From assembly GCA_958496175.1 (NCBI GenBank), contig OY292277.1:27013282-27077281 (forward strand): a stretch of 64,000 nucleotides of DNA, written 5' to 3'. Below, in pieces: positions 55,201 through 61,299 of the stretch. Origin of the DNA: Sisyra terminalis (Eukaryota; Arthropoda; Insecta; Neuroptera; Sisyridae). Both the position numbers and the translations under genes were made by a program. Position 1 is the first letter of the stretch. The number at the start of each line of letters is the position of its first letter. The notes under the pieces are model-generated. The model saw nothing but the letters and a program-made list of their open reading frames with translations, ran no database searches and had not been told where the DNA came from.

Positions 55201-58200
55201 TTCAACCAAATTTATGCAAAATCGTCACGGGAAATGTCGATAAATGTATGCGTATGTGCCAGTAAAGCCGAAGAAGCCATTTGCCCGATGTTTTATTCCA
55301 TAAATAGCCCTTTCCTATGTAATTTCTGACTCAATAAAATCATAATCTGAAGACTAAAAACTGTGTTTTCTATTTAATTTAAAGCATGCGTTAATTTTGG
55401 GGCAGTTTTATTATAAAACTTATAAAATTATTGATCTATTCCAAAGTAATCTGGGATTGCAAGCGTAGTATTACTTATTTGCTCATCAATACCAAGTAAA
55501 GTTTGATAGATTGTTGAGAAATGAAACAGCTGAAACTTTTACCCATCGAGAAGCGGTGGCACTATTAAATGATCCTGAATCCAAAGTTGGAGTAAAAAAA
55601 TCGAAAATTACAAAAACCATTAAAAAGAATTAAATTCACACTTGCCATTGCTTCATGAAGAACAAAATCGGAGGAGGGGATAAAAATATCAGCAAAAGAA
55701 CTGATGAGAAATTCTAAGAAAAGTCTAATTGTTAAATTGAAGTAAGCCTCAAGTCTGATTGTTGAAGAGTCTATTATTCGGTCACGGTAGCCTATTAAAA
55801 CATCTAAACATTATCCAGGTAATGTTAGACCCTCAATGGGCTAGTTCTGTCAAATAATAGATTAAACTGGTTCTCATATTTTACTCGAATGTAGCACTTT
55901 GGCTGTATTGAGGCTAAACGAGGGCGTTCCTAATATTGAACTAACAGAACAGTATTGCCTTTGCTAGCTGTTGAATTTATCGTGACTTTTCAGCCTATAA
56001 TAGATAGAATAGGAACAGGAACCCACTGAATAGAAATTAAAAAATGAGAATTCTATGAGAATATGAGGAAAACAATAAAATGAACATAACGATAAAATAT
56101 AAAATATAAAGTAGCAATATATTTTTATTTATAATTCAAAAGTTGATATCGATTAGATTTTCTGAAAGAAAACTTGACTTATGAAATGATTCGTTCAAAT
56201 AGGAGTTTATTTTGGCATTCGCTAGTACAATAAATTATTATCTATGCAAAAAAAGTCATCATTCTTAGTCTTTTGCTGCATTTGGCTGTCTATAACAATG
56301 TAGAACATTTATAATAATTAAAATTCTTATATTCTTATGATACACTACAAAAAAACCTTTTAAAGGAGTCCCTCGCTGTAAAATTAACAATTTAAATCTC
56401 GTCCATGACTTAATAAATAATAAGTTTTTTATCTTGAGAGTTTGGATTATTTATATAATTTTATATAGAATTTATTATATTTTAATACACTTTTATTTAT
56501 TTAATTTTCATTCTCATGTTTAGTTTATAGTATTGATTTGTTTACTTTTTATTGTTCATACTTTTAGTTTGCTTGAAAAAGCAGAAATAAAATTTGCGAA
56601 ACGTCGTAATTTGTATAATCTAACATTTTCATTCATAAAGTCTAAACTCCCAAGATAAAGAACTTATTAACTTTTAAAGGAGCTTTGACAAGGAAAAGAG
56701 GTTAGAAAAAAAGTTGCATGTTAGAGAAGAGACACTTCCTCCGGTTGGCATAATGATAGGGGCGGCAGAATTTAGAAATTCAAAAAAGTTATAACTTTTT
56801 TGAATACAATAGAATAATTTTATACTATAACTGAATACTAAACTATTTAAACACTTCTTATCATTAAATAGTTTTTTAGCTTCCAAACATTTTAAAATCT
56901 AGGAAAAAATGAAATTCTATTGAAAATTCTACGTAAGGTAAGAAGGTGGCAAATGTGGCATCTTCCTCGGATGACAGAAACCTACGCTACGCCACTGAAA
57001 AGAAGTATATCATTTTGTGGTAAGTAGATTGGTTTTTCTTGGATTCATAACTCAAATTTGACAAATAATTATTGGAAACATCGTATTTCCGGGAAATCTT
57101 ACACGGGCTTACTAGTCTTAAGTAAACAGCTAAAAAGAGGAAGAAAATGAAATAAGTTATTGGATTTATTGAAACGAGATAACTGTCCTCACTTGAAAAA
57201 TTAGAGGGAAAAATTCAACCACGCAGGAAACTGAATCTACTTTCCAACAGAAAATAGAAAAAAAAGAAATCAATGATCAACTAACAATCTGAACATGCTT
57301 TCGGATGATTTCTTTGAAGTATAATATTTGAGGTATATGAGTTGAAATATTCTAAGTATATTATTTTTCATTAACTAGACCAATTTCATTAACCAACCAA
57401 TCCGTGTAATTAAGCTACGAAGCACTAATGCCTTTTTTTCTGTGGGTTTTGCAGTATTCTTACACCAACCGCCCCTAGATTTCATATAAGACGAAATTTG
57501 TGATATAAAATTTAAATTGTCTACAAAACTTATAATTAATAGTTTAAACTTTGAAAGTAGTTACAGCGATAATATTCAAAAATTGGATGAGAGCATAAAA
57601 ACTATGATATTTTAATATCTTATTCAGAGTTTCGTCGCATATAATTCTTGAACATTTACGATAACAAGTCAATATAAACAATTGATTTATTTAAGATTAT
57701 GAAATCTTATCTGCATTTGCCTGTTGAGTGTTATGAAAAAATATTTCAGATATATACGATTTGCATGATGATCTTCAAAAAATAAATTTGCATACGAAAC
57801 AAGAGGGGGGTATCACTTAATGTTACAAAAAGTGACAAAGAAAATCGATGGAAGAGGAATTACTAGAAAATGTGACGATCGAAGTTCATCAAATTAATTA
57901 ACTTTAATTTTTCTATCGATTTTTTGTTGTTTCCTCTTTTTAAACGTTAGAAAGCTTATATTCATAAATAAATATATATTTTTGTTTATATTGAAACGAT
58001 TTATTGTGAATGGTTCAAAGGATTTCTTTTTTAAAAGAGACAAAACAATTTTAAGGTAGAAAACAATAATTATTACGAAATAATAATATAAATAAATAAT
58101 GGTTGAAAGCTTAAATTAAATTAAATTAAAACTTCCAACCTAAACCGCCGTTATCACCACCAACAACTAACTATACTCTCACTACTATTAAATAGACAAT

Positions 58201-60237
58201 GGTTAATTACACAATGGTTAAACTAGTTACTTTTTCAATAACATATATATCAATGATCTTTCATTTTTCCGTCATCTCCTTTTTTCTCTCAATTTTTTTT
58301 CCTCGTCACACCGAGGACTCAAATCAAAGGAAGTGGCCTGAAAATTGGCACCTGCATATTAATAAATTTTTATTGTAACGAGAGGCATTACAATATATTT
58401 CTGTTATGATAGCTTATAACTTTCTACTATTAGTAAGTTACTATTAATCGCAATGTATCAAGTACAGGGAGGCCAAACTTTCGTTCTGTAATACTTATAG
58501 TGGGATTCGCAGAAAATGAAACGCAGCGAGATGAATGAAAGGAAGGAGATATAAAAAAGTGAAACATTGAGTGATGTATTTTATGAACGATCCCTTACTT
58601 ATAGTGCCACTATTTATTTTATTATATAGTAATATTTTCTCAATTTATTATTTATGCTGCAAAAGATGAACAACTACCAAAAATAAGAATTTACAAGTAG
58701 CTGTTTTGAAAACCAGTTTATAACTACTGTAACTTTTTTAAAAGGTAGATTTATGGAATGATCATATTTGTTATTTACCATATATAAAACTTTTTTTTTC
58801 AATCAAACCCCCGAATGATATTTGTTTTGGAAAACTTTTTTCAAAACACCGTAGAAATTTTTCTCGCATATTTCATTTCCTTTGGTTTACCAATTTTAAT
58901 AAACTTCACGATCAAGTAAACAGTTATAAATTTACTCCAAAAAATAATTTCATTACTCCATTTCCTTTCCCTTTTTATTACGAGCCGTGCTTTAAATAAC
59001 ATTATATTAATTTAAAATTTTAACGACCGCATAAAAAATATAAAACTTAAGTATTATATTATAATGTATATTTTTTCGTATGAAACTTTTTATGGCCTAT
59101 AATCCTACAGGAGAGAAAAAATTCGTACCCAATATCTGTAGTGAAATAAACGCAAGAAGAAACGTGCGTGAATTCTTATCGTTTGAGTTTATTAAAAATA
59201 AAATATCTATAATTCTCCCATCACCGTTTTTCGCTCTATTTTTTCTCCATATAAAATCTTTGGCAACATATTCTATTTGATTTAATTGGCAAGGAATGAA
59301 AGGCTCTTTATTAATTCGTTGATGCTATTATCAATTTGTTCCACTTAGATGATCGCTTATATCTACTAATGAGACGAGCCGCCATTTTCATCTCTGCAAT
59401 TTGCAAAGAAAAACTTTTAAAAATTTTATTAAATTTGATGATTTGAAGTTTTTCCATAAATTAAAGACACACAATTCTTGCGTATGAAAGCTTAGTTTGA
59501 CTCTTAACTCTTAAGAAAATTTAAAAGCTTTTGGTGAAAAGAAAAACAAGTCGTAAAACAAAATCAAAAGTTTTCTAAACAAAAAAGGCTTTTACAACTG
59601 AAATGTATACTTATAATTTCTTGGAAGGATTCATAATATAAATTGACAAGTAAAATCATTGCGTGACTTTTTCATCATTTTTTTCAACTTTGAACTATGA
59701 CAAGTAACATTTTCGTAACTTATTCTTTGATTCTAGAGACGGAAAAATTGACTTTCATATTACCAACTAAAACTTTATCCTTCTAGTTCTTAAACTCTAT
59801 ATTTAAGCTTCAAAGTTATATAATATTATTTGAGGTTTAATCCTACACATATAGCCACAATCTGTCACGATAATTCCCAATCTAAAGAATTTATTATATG
59901 AGATTCAACTAAAGAAATTTAATACAATGTCCTATAAAATTTCACCATTTTCTTTACCTGGGTTTAGGTAATAATGAATCCCTTTATTTATTGGAGCGGT
60001 TACCTGATTTGATTTGCTTGGGTTTATAAAGGTAGGTCATTAAACGTAATTATAGTATGGTGGTTGGTGTTATTTAAACGACGAAATTGGAAACATTAGC
60101 TTACTTGAGTGTCTCGATGAATACTGTAGGTGCTCCAACAACAGGGTTCCACTTGATTTGAGTCAAGACCCCAAAATTCCAGCTCCTCTTCAAACAATGG
60201 ACCACATACGTTGGTTGGATAGTGAAGCTTTCCAGTT
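6798..60237 (-). CDS. Shawl: Shaw-class (Kv3) voltage-gated K+ channel, 8 exons, 5' partial
   Basis: Pore-forming alpha subunit of a plasma-membrane tetrameric voltage-gated potassium channel. Joining exons 60105-60237, 39222-39401, 38746-39159, 35030-35350, 26733-26942, 16641-16794, 12770-12871 and 6798-7294 gives 669 residues in one frame; every intron is GT-AG and every phase matches. Order, numbered from the first complete codon seen: C-terminal half of T1 (1-60), S1 (105-129), S2 (220-242), S3 (255-270), S4 (288-306), S5 (322-345), filter TVGYGD (372-377), PVP hinge (403-405), basic post-S6 stretch (421-441), tail to 669. The first coding exon is missing; the acceptor at 60238 needs an upstream exon ending two bases into a codon. 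Class is certain. The paralogue (Shawl rather than Shaw) is inferred from differences to remembered fly Shaw, such as [11 protein letters not shown] where Shaw has WMTYTQHRDTQ. Confidence 0.96.
7720..7988. mobile_element. short hAT-like MITE, 269 bp
   Basis: Inverted ends: the left starts CAGCGGCCGAGGAAC and the right end, read inward, CAGCGGTCGGTGAACC. Similar subterminal motifs follow on both sides (ATTACCCC.. and ATTACTCTAAATGGGG). No coding capacity. Flanking 8-mers (atctagcg, aagtttac) do not match, so the target duplication is lost or the ends are slightly misplaced. Confidence 0.6.
10110..10330 (+). repeat. Helentron-like repeat with (GTCT)n
   Basis: A leader reading atataaaattcttatgtctg, a (GTCT)8 microsatellite at 10231-10262, then GAACGGAACAACCGAATTTA and ATGAAATTTGG. 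This layout is typical of non-autonomous Helitron/Helentron-like repeats in insects that carry a GTCT or GTTT tract. Class is inferred from memory of that layout; the ends are not defined. Confidence 0.5.
10231..10262 (+). repeat. (GTCT)n microsatellite
   Basis: Eight perfect GTCT units, 32 bases, inside the Helentron-like repeat. Confidence 0.95.
10580..10672 (+). repeat. tRNA-like repeat (SINE or tRNA relic)
   Basis: Contains an A-box-like TAGCTTGATCG (10586) and a near-perfect B box GGTTCGAATCT (10640), followed by a run of T at 10661 that would stop RNA polymerase III. The spacing is longer than in a normal tRNA and no clean cloverleaf can be drawn, so it is read as a SINE head or tRNA relic, not a functional tRNA. 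Confidence 0.38.
12770..12871 (-). CDS. Shawl: Shawl exon: tail segment
   Basis: A 102-base exon, phase 1 in and phase 1 out (acceptor tttgtag|GA, donor GCGG|GTAAGT). It encodes 33 full residues, [20 protein letters not shown] then [13 protein letters not shown], flanked by two glycines split across the junctions. Symmetric phase means it can be skipped without changing the downstream frame. No known domain; Ser/Pro-rich regulatory tail. Support is the fit of both splice sites and phases to the neighbours and the higher GC than the surrounding intron. Confidence 0.85.
12872..16640 (-). other. Shawl intron 6
   Basis: 3.8-kb intron. It contains a block of degenerate minisatellite-like repeats (13440-13860). 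The last 200 bases before the upstream exon's donor (16440-16640) are noticeably less AT-rich than the rest. No gene recognised. Confidence 0.8.
13440..13860 (-). repeat. dispersed degenerate minisatellite, locus 1
   Basis: Several imperfect units of roughly 100-150 bases sharing the core motifs TTTGTCGTTCGA, CTTCCGAAAGAAAAA, CATTAATTGGTGTTTT and a GAAATTT / AATATTTGG stretch. The same core appears in inverse sense at 30345-30590 and 46025-46350. Confidence 0.6.
16641..16794 (-). CDS. Shawl: Shawl exon: basic post-S6 cytoplasmic segment
   Basis: 51 codons plus one base. Acceptor gttccag|GCT, donor ATAG|GTTAGT. The product begins [20 protein letters not shown], a hallmark of insect Shaw/Shawl proteins directly after S6, and continues with [20 protein letters not shown] and a FGNAKI end. 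The strongly basic, His-rich stretch lies just under the membrane and could bind lipids or trafficking partners; that role is inference. The donor overlaps an in-frame TAG, so an unspliced transcript would end two codons after NAK. Confidence 0.94.
17215..17290 (+). repeat. dispersed motif CTAGCTGATCCAGCAAACTTCGT
   Basis: A short conserved block reading TAGCTGATCCAGCAAACTTC then GTACTGCCTAACA. Related blocks occur at 43738 and 60873, and in reverse at 12537-12580. Such blocks are common near the ends of insect mobile elements. Here a Helitron helicase remnant lies 800 bases further on in the same sense, which may be the parent element. Confidence 0.5.
18069..18418 (+). pseudogene. Helitron helicase (PIF1-like) remnant
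   Basis: Read mostly in one frame it gives [20 protein letters not shown], then [52 protein letters not shown] and [15 protein letters not shown]. This is the central region of Helitron PIF1-type helicases (GDF-QTLPVI helicase motif; LL-IGNG). In-frame stops after CLKI, QLAT and STE, plus a frameshift near 18240, make it non-functional. Only about 115 residues of a helicase that is normally over 1000 residues long remain; no Rep domain was seen. Confidence 0.85.
21107..21604. mobile_element. Tigger/pogo-like MITE, 498 bp
   Basis: Inverted ends CAGTAATCCCCCGCTTTGCG (left) and CTGTAATCTCTCGCTTTACG (right, read inward), each flanked by TA as expected for Tc1/mariner-type insertion. The end sequence resembles Tigger/pogo ends. 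There is no transposase ORF. Confidence 0.75.
21803..22950. repeat. element with related inverted ends, ~1.15 kb
   Basis: Left part AATAACTATCCGTGATATAT... ATTTGAGACAATGATTTTTA and the reverse complement of the right part (22835-22950), with TTTGAGACAATCATTATTA and TTTTCACTCAC, are related over about 100 bases. A separate copy of the left part lies at 29923-30110. The middle (22200-22375) carries a diverged end of the long-TIR element described at 46769. Boundaries are approximate. Confidence 0.45.
22200..22375 (+). repeat. diverged solo end of the 46.8-kb long-TIR element
   Basis: Shares the order GTTAATTTTTGTGTGAGGAA, GAGTAAATTTCTCTATGAAC, CAAATTTCATGTGAGGATTT with the right inverted repeat at 47510-47716, with many substitutions. 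No matching left end was found nearby. Confidence 0.45.
23805..24503. mobile_element. hAT-type MITE family A, copy 1 (699 bp)
   Basis: Ends TAGTGTCCAACCGAAAC and, read inward from the right, TAGTGTCCGACCGAAC. Both subterminal regions are full of CCGAAAC/GTTTCGG motifs (23815-23885 and 24410-24500). Flanks caaatagc and aaaataaa agree at 5 of 8 bases. Clean 8-bp duplications at the 35.7-kb and 51.2-kb copies place the family in the hAT superfamily. No transposase. Confidence 0.8.
24530..24770 (+). repeat. dispersed repeat with TGACGTCA motif, copy 1
   Basis: Contains TTGTGAAAAATGTGCAAAAT, AGCCGCTCAATGAT, ATCTCGGTTTCAAT, CGTACTGGTGCGTACCATGA and TGACGTCACAG in this order. The same order occurs in reverse at 61300-61485. 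The copy starts right beside the hAT MITE that ends at 24503. Confidence 0.7.
24848..26210. mobile_element. large foldback element, ~1.36 kb
   Basis: Left arm 24848-25192 and right arm 25872-26210 are inverted repeats of about 340 bases. A third copy of most of the arm (25401-25729) lies inside in the left-arm sense and forms a near-perfect inner hairpin with 25769-26098, leaving a 39-base loop at 25730-25768. Marker motifs in each arm are AAATTTGAGCTCTTAATA, ATAACGTGGGAAAAATTTAA and GAAAGTAAGTAATCGC. No protein coding capacity. Superfamily unknown. Confidence 0.85.
26733..26942 (-). CDS. Shawl: Shawl exon: pore loop, selectivity filter, S6
   Basis: Seventy codons, phase 0 at both ends (acceptor attcacag|GAT, donor CAG|GTAAGA). 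It encodes the turret [13 protein letters not shown], pore helix [10 protein letters not shown]+ selectivity filter TVGYGD (372-377), then S6 with [20 protein letters not shown] and the PVP gate hinge (403-405), ending [11 protein letters not shown]. This is the most conserved part of the channel and makes it K+ selective. All pore residues expected of a functional Kv channel are present. The reading frame stays open past the donor for 18 more codons, so intron retention would give a short alternative tail. Confidence 0.98.
29923..30110 (+). repeat. copy of the 21.8-kb repeat
   Basis: Shares AATACTAATAACTACCCGTG with 21807 (ACTAATAACTATCCGTGATA), then CAATTGATAAAAAACGACAG, GGACAATGATTATAATAT and TTTTGATTCACAC in the same order as 21803-21990. 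Confidence 0.6.
30345..30590 (+). repeat. dispersed degenerate minisatellite, locus 2
   Basis: Two imperfect units with TTTCAGAACTCCTAAGCGAC, AAAAACACCTATTAATGGTG and AAAACTCTTGAGCG; the same core as the block at 46025-46350 and the reverse of that at 13440-13860. Confidence 0.55.
32945..33343. mobile_element. palindromic (foldback) MITE, copy 1, ~399 bp
   Basis: The whole element reads as two inverted halves: ACTGTTTATGCAATATATGC at the left against ACTGTTTATACAGTATATAA inward from the right, then GTGGTCTTACTTATG / GTGGTCTTATTTATG, AAACATAAATTTGAACAAAA on both sides, and CGATTGCCCAGCAA / CGATTGCCAAGCAA near the centre. No ORF. Confidence 0.8.
33795..34174. mobile_element. hAT-type MITE family A, truncated copy
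   Basis: Right end TTCGGTCGGATACTA matches the family end, and TAGTATTCATAATT with AGTGAAAAACATT matches the interior of copy 1 (24321-24360). The left end is missing. It contains a perfect 15-bp hairpin (33859-33895). Confidence 0.65.
33859..33895. repeat. perfect 15-bp hairpin, 7-base loop
   Basis: CATTAGGTTATCAAC, loop CGAAAAT, then the exact reverse complement. The motif TTGATAACC is repeated once more right after it. Other copies of the surrounding MITE lack this hairpin, so it arose within this copy. Confidence 0.9.
35030..35350 (-). CDS. Shawl: Shawl exon: S3, S4 voltage sensor, S5
   Basis: 107 codons, phase 0 at both ends (acceptor gtcgtag|GTT, donor CAG|GTAAGG). S3 is [13 protein letters not shown]4 reads [14 protein letters not shown], with basic residues at every third position (R296, R299, K302, R305). 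S4-S5 and S5 are [19 protein letters not shown] and [19 protein letters not shown], near identical to insect Shaw proteins. The two outermost S4 positions that are Arg in vertebrate Kv3 are Glu and Ser here. Fly Shaw also lacks them and is known for weak voltage dependence, so similar gating is inferred. Confidence 0.97.
35727..36368. mobile_element. hAT-type MITE family A, copy 2 (642 bp) with perfect TSD
   Basis: Left end TAATGTTCGACTGAAC; right end read inward TATTGTCCGACCGAAACTAG. The 8 bases outside both ends are identical, taaatatt (35719-35726 and 36369-36376), the hAT-type target duplication. The interior matches the copies at 23805 (inverse sense) and 51171 (same sense). Confidence 0.88.
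36510..36915. mobile_element. hAT (ZBED-type) non-autonomous fragment
   Basis: The right end read inward has CTCAACCTGCGACCCGTGGG followed by CCGCATGCGGC; the left part has ACGGGTCGCATTCC and GTGGGCCGCAACATA. Such ACCTGCG-GGCCGC ends are typical of ZBED-type hAT elements. Ends and target duplication are unclear and there is no ORF. Confidence 0.5.
37095..37395. mobile_element. palindromic MITE, copy 2 (left end lost)
   Basis: Same centre as the 32945 copy: CCCAGATACGAATTTTGATT ... GCAATCGAAATACGTATCTG with GTCACCAAGTAG between, and TTATATTACATAAATATGAC to the right. The outer left portion is absent. Confidence 0.7.
38746..39159 (-). CDS. Shawl: Shawl exon: S1, long S1-S2 loop, S2
   Basis: 138 codons, phase 0 at both ends (acceptor ttgaag|ATT, donor GTG|GTATGT). 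S1 is [20 protein letters not shown], followed by THPDMRV, as in Shaw channels. An 88-residue extracellular loop follows (132-219), rich in Ser, Thr, Pro, Asn and Tyr, with three N-glycosylation sequons (NGS, NRT, NES). S2 is [20 protein letters not shown]. As I recall Drosophila Shaw, its loop is only about half as long; the conserved flanks on both sides show that the extra length is in frame and not an unspliced intron. No GT-AG pair that would obviously excise the insert was seen. Confidence 0.95.
39160..39221 (-). other. Shawl intron 2, 62 bases
   Basis: GTACGT...TTGAAG, ending in an A/T-rich tract with a weak acceptor. It is the only short intron in the gene and sits between the T1-S1 linker and S1. 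Confidence 0.9.
39222..39401 (-). CDS. Shawl: Shawl exon: T1-S1 linker
   Basis: Sixty codons, phase 0 at both ends. Acceptor ttctag|GCA at 39402, donor AAG|GTACGT at 39221. The product starts [20 protein letters not shown] and ends [11 protein letters not shown] followed by TPAK, which is the characteristic Shaw-class linker between T1 and S1. In the usual Shaw family the segment reads WSLFDEPYSS; the Pro to His change here is unusual as far as I remember. It is separated from the next exon by an intron of only 62 bases, while the intron upstream is 20.7 kb. Confidence 0.96.
39673..39848 (-). repeat. tRNA-derived SINE
   Basis: On the minus strand the head reads TGGCCGAGTGGTCTAAG (A box) and GGGTTCAATCC (B box) about 42 bases later, as in Ser/Leu-type tRNAs. 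It is followed by an unrelated body with CTAGAGTCGCTGATGAACTT and TATAAAGCGACGGTAAATAA and an A-rich end. This is a tRNA head plus body plus A tail, the SINE plan. The anticodon stem is degenerate, so it is not a functional tRNA. Confidence 0.75.
40736..41185 (+). repeat. tandem duplication, 2 x 225 bp
   Basis: 40736-40960 and 40961-41185 are head-to-tail copies, nearly identical (for example TGCTGTTCTAATGTCGCAGA and TTAGATGTTCATGAATGTCC in both), differing by a handful of substitutions. Neither unit codes for protein. Confidence 0.95.
43382..43711 (-). CDS. unidentified ORF, 109 aa
   Basis: A continuous frame from ATG to stop in a patch with clearly higher GC than its surroundings, inside intron 1 and in the same sense as the channel. 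The product has six Cys, including a C-R-C-I-C cluster, and a mixed, protein-like composition (segments [18 protein letters not shown] and [18 protein letters not shown]). I recognise no family. No signal peptide or clear membrane helix. It could be an exon of a nested gene, a gene fragment carried by a mobile element, or an integrated viral fragment; a copy of a dispersed repeat motif starts 27 bases from its 5' side. Confidence 0.35.
   Translation of the reverse strand: MYVVTKFVVTEKCPMGLLTNIVVKHALVAANCIFLIEDRTKLMPNKSGVDIIHLHNLNYPNCRCICTFVDPLGRIHSYTFPSTALLGHMSFYWYHLITLQKPFSAFNDF
43738..43880 (+). repeat. dispersed repeat, GATCCGGTGAACTTC copy
   Basis: Begins AGATCCGGTGAACTTCATAC then CACATAAAATTGATT and continues with TTAATTCATTAATGCCGATA. 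The copy at 60873 has GGATCTGGTGCACGTCGTAC, CACATAAAATTAATTCATTG and ATCGATAG in the same order. Confidence 0.65.
45725..45905 (+). pseudogene. non-LTR reverse transcriptase fragment
   Basis: One frame gives [10 protein letters not shown], and after a frameshift near 45750 [20 protein letters not shown] and [10 protein letters not shown] follow, with a later ..LMAFD. This is the RT region E-RLR-KIEEEL--SQFGFRKGKGTRDAI that precedes the first catalytic Asp block. Stops and frameshifts make it a relic. It may belong to the same family as the C-terminal pieces at 4145-4665 and 57125. Confidence 0.65.
46025..46350 (+). repeat. dispersed degenerate minisatellite, locus 3
   Basis: Three imperfect units of about 105-120 bases. 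Each runs through GGAACTCTCGAACGACATAA or a variant, an AATTAGTGC/TTATGGTG block, AAAATTTCAATATTTAGAAA, a CCAAAATCGAGCTTTTTC block and CTTCAAATGGC. Confidence 0.75.
46769..47716. mobile_element. long-TIR DNA element (Mutator-like hallmarks), 948 bp
   Basis: Inverted repeats of about 200 bases: left starts GGTGGCGTGACAGTTGCTCA, right read inward GGTGACCAGACACTTGTTCA, both followed by CTAGAAAATTC and, further in, CACACAGAAATTAA. The identical 9-mer aaaaaattt flanks both ends (46760-46768 and 47717-47725). Long inverted repeats plus a 9-bp target duplication fit Mutator-like elements. The inverted repeats contain internal variants of TTGCTCAC / CCTCACAC / AATTTACCCAC. The middle is AT-rich without an ORF, so the element is non-autonomous. 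Confidence 0.8.
48700..49252 (+). pseudogene. jockey-type LINE, 5'-truncated 3' end with poly(A)
   Basis: Open frame from about 48712 to the stop at 49084-49086: [51 protein letters not shown], ending [16 protein letters not shown]. This is the thumb and C-terminal end of jockey-clade ORF2. It is followed by a 3' UTR of about 160 bases and a poly(A) tract at 49243-49252. 5' truncation with an A tail is the usual target-primed insertion product. The frame is intact for about 125 codons, so this copy is younger than the one at 690-1355. Confidence 0.88.
49700..50180. other. GC-richer, C-rich island in intron 1
   Basis: A 480-base block much less AT-rich than its surroundings, with (CAC)n/(CAAC) tracts at 49832-49858, TCCCGACGACCGCGTCCACA, CCGCCACTCGCCGCCAATC and AGCCCGCGAGCGAATCGGAA. 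No convincing exon was found; a 77-codon minus-strand frame overlaps it but has low-complexity content. It could be an intronic enhancer, an alternative first exon or promoter, or a non-coding exon. Confidence 0.4.
50502..52100. mobile_element. hAT-type element interrupted by another hAT MITE
   Basis: Left end CAGGGGTGGGCAAAC and right end read inward TAGAGGTGGGCAAGG, the common hAT end CAGNGGTGGGCAAAC. Flanking 8-mers ctatagcg and taatagcc agree at 5 of 8 bases. Removing the inner MITE (51171-51857) leaves about 0.9 kb without a transposase, so it was already non-autonomous when the second element inserted. Confidence 0.75.
51171..51857. mobile_element. hAT-type MITE family A, copy 3 (687 bp), nested
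   Basis: Ends TAGTGTGTGACCGAAC and, read inward from the right, TAGTGTCCGACCGAAACTAG. Flanking 8-mers aagacagt (51163-51170) and aagacaat (51858-51865) match at 7 of 8. It lies inside the hAT element 50502-52100, which dates it as the later insertion. Confidence 0.88.
54507..55408 (+). mobile_element. Tc1/mariner-superfamily element, internally deleted
   Basis: Inverted ends share TGTCCCAAAATTAATACAAG (left) and TGCCCCAAAATTAACGCATG (right, read inward), with TA next to both. It contains a broken transposase. At about 0.9 kb it is shorter than the usual 1.2-1.3 kb because the middle of the transposase gene is missing. Confidence 0.8.
54620..55313 (+). pseudogene. mariner-like (DDE) transposase, broken
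   Basis: N-terminus [15 protein letters not shown] then a stop; after a large deletion the catalytic region resumes as [54 protein letters not shown] and EIQPNLCK. Order and wording match insect mariner-like transposases (RIWGTENPH, MWFQQDGATCHTA, LTPLDFFLWGYLKSKVY). The stretch that should hold the first catalytic Asp reads LVLI instead of SDEA. Several stops and frameshifts; not functional. Confidence 0.85.
56732..56997. repeat. one end of a DNA transposon
   Basis: Read inward from 56997: CAGTGGCGTAGCGTAGGTTT, then TGTCATCCGAGGAAGATGCC. CAGTGGCGTAGC-type ends are common in insect DNA elements. Near 56732-56765 CCTCCGGTTGGCATAATGAT and GGGGCGGCAGAATTTAG may be the inner or opposite part. 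No matching second end was found. Confidence 0.4.
57125..57245 (+). pseudogene. non-LTR retrotransposon C-terminus remnant
   Basis: Gives [25 protein letters not shown] and REKFNHAGN with two stops. DNA and protein resemble the C-terminal pieces at 4300-4430 (DLLKRGVDYPN ... EEFNQTEN), so it is a third copy of that family. Confidence 0.5.
60105..60237 (-). CDS. Shawl: Shawl exon: second half of T1 tetramerisation domain
   Basis: First exon visible in the window. Acceptor tttcag|A at 60238, donor CAA|GTAAGC at 60104. It starts in phase 2, completing an Arg codon, and encodes 44 residues beginning TGKLHYP. It carries the full H-x5-C-x20-C-C zinc motif (His5, Cys11, Cys32, Cys33), which in Shaw, Shab and Shal channels coordinates Zn2+ at the T1 subunit interface, and the family signature [12 protein letters not shown]. 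The preceding exon, with the start codon and the NVGG part of T1, was searched for up to 64000 and not found. Confidence 0.95.
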
Positions 60238-60872
60238 CTGAAATATAAAACAATATTGTAGTACAAAATGGTTATTAAAACACGCCAATAAATCTGGCCA
60301 TAATAGCAAACTACAATATTTTAAAAATTGAATTTAAAAACTAATTTATTTGTTGTAGAATATAAAAACCGTAGACAAAAATCTACCAATAATCATACTA
60401 TCTCAAAAATCTGTAAATTAATAAACTGAAATCAAATCAATAATTATTACCCTATTGTGTACATTAATCAGTTTTTTTATGAATTTATGCAAATCCTTTA
60501 AAAGAGGATTAATTGAAACGCATTCCTTAAATGGGTAAAAAATATAGGTACCAACCAAGCTTAAAGCATTACACTCGAAGCTATTTTTTTTTATTTTGAA
60601 TATTCAAATCCTACTTAACGTTTATGCAAAGAAAAAAATTAATTGAGAGAAAAATTTCTCTTGAATTTTAAATAAACAATTAGTAAACACAAAAAAAACA
60701 TATATAGTACAAAAATAGAGTCTAAATTCTTTTGTTTAACACTGTTCCTGAAATCGACAGAAAATTTTAAAATGTTAGTAAAAATTAAATATTCGCAAAA
60801 AATATCAACAAAGATGGAAACTTTGAATTAGTAAAAATAAGAGATTTATAAATAAACATTTTATTCAAAATA

Positions 60873-60990
60873 TAGAGGATCTGGTGCACGTCGTACCACA
60901 TAAAATTAATTCATTGATATCGATAGTAATTCCCACTTTTTAATTAGTAATATGAGTGTAAGTATCTGTATGCTTATATTTTTGATTTAT
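60873..60990 (+). repeat. dispersed repeat, GATCTGGTGCACGTC copy
   Basis: Second copy of the repeat at 43738-43880, in the same sense, sharing TACCACATAAAATT, TTAATTCATT and a TTTTTAATTA block. Confidence 0.65.
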
Positions 60991-61299
60991 TATTTCACAT
61001 CTAGTGTGTTTTTTTCAGGATACATTATATTTATTTCTTTGTCTTCATAATAATAACACAAATAATTATAAAACCACGCTTATTTACGTTACACTTATTG
61101 ACACATTATATTACGCTTATTTACATACACAAATATTTCTAAACTAATTTTTTATTTTTGGCTGCCTTTGTCTATCAAAATAGACCAAACGTAGATATTT
61201 TTAAATCTGCACAAGACATTAATAATAAGAGAAAAATCATATTTATTTAAGAAAAACTTATATTTTGACAGAAAAAGGTTTTAATTTTAATGAACAATT

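Larger units (their letters stand above)
39402..60104 (-). other. Shawl intron 1, 20.7 kb
   Basis: Largest intron, splitting the T1 domain. It holds the SINE, tandem duplication, unknown ORF, LINE fragments, long-TIR element, jockey 3' end, GC-richer island, nested hAT elements and mariner-like copy listed separately. The stretches 41190-43370, 43890-45720, 52110-54500 and 57250-60100 show no gene or clear repeat end. Confidence 0.8.
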
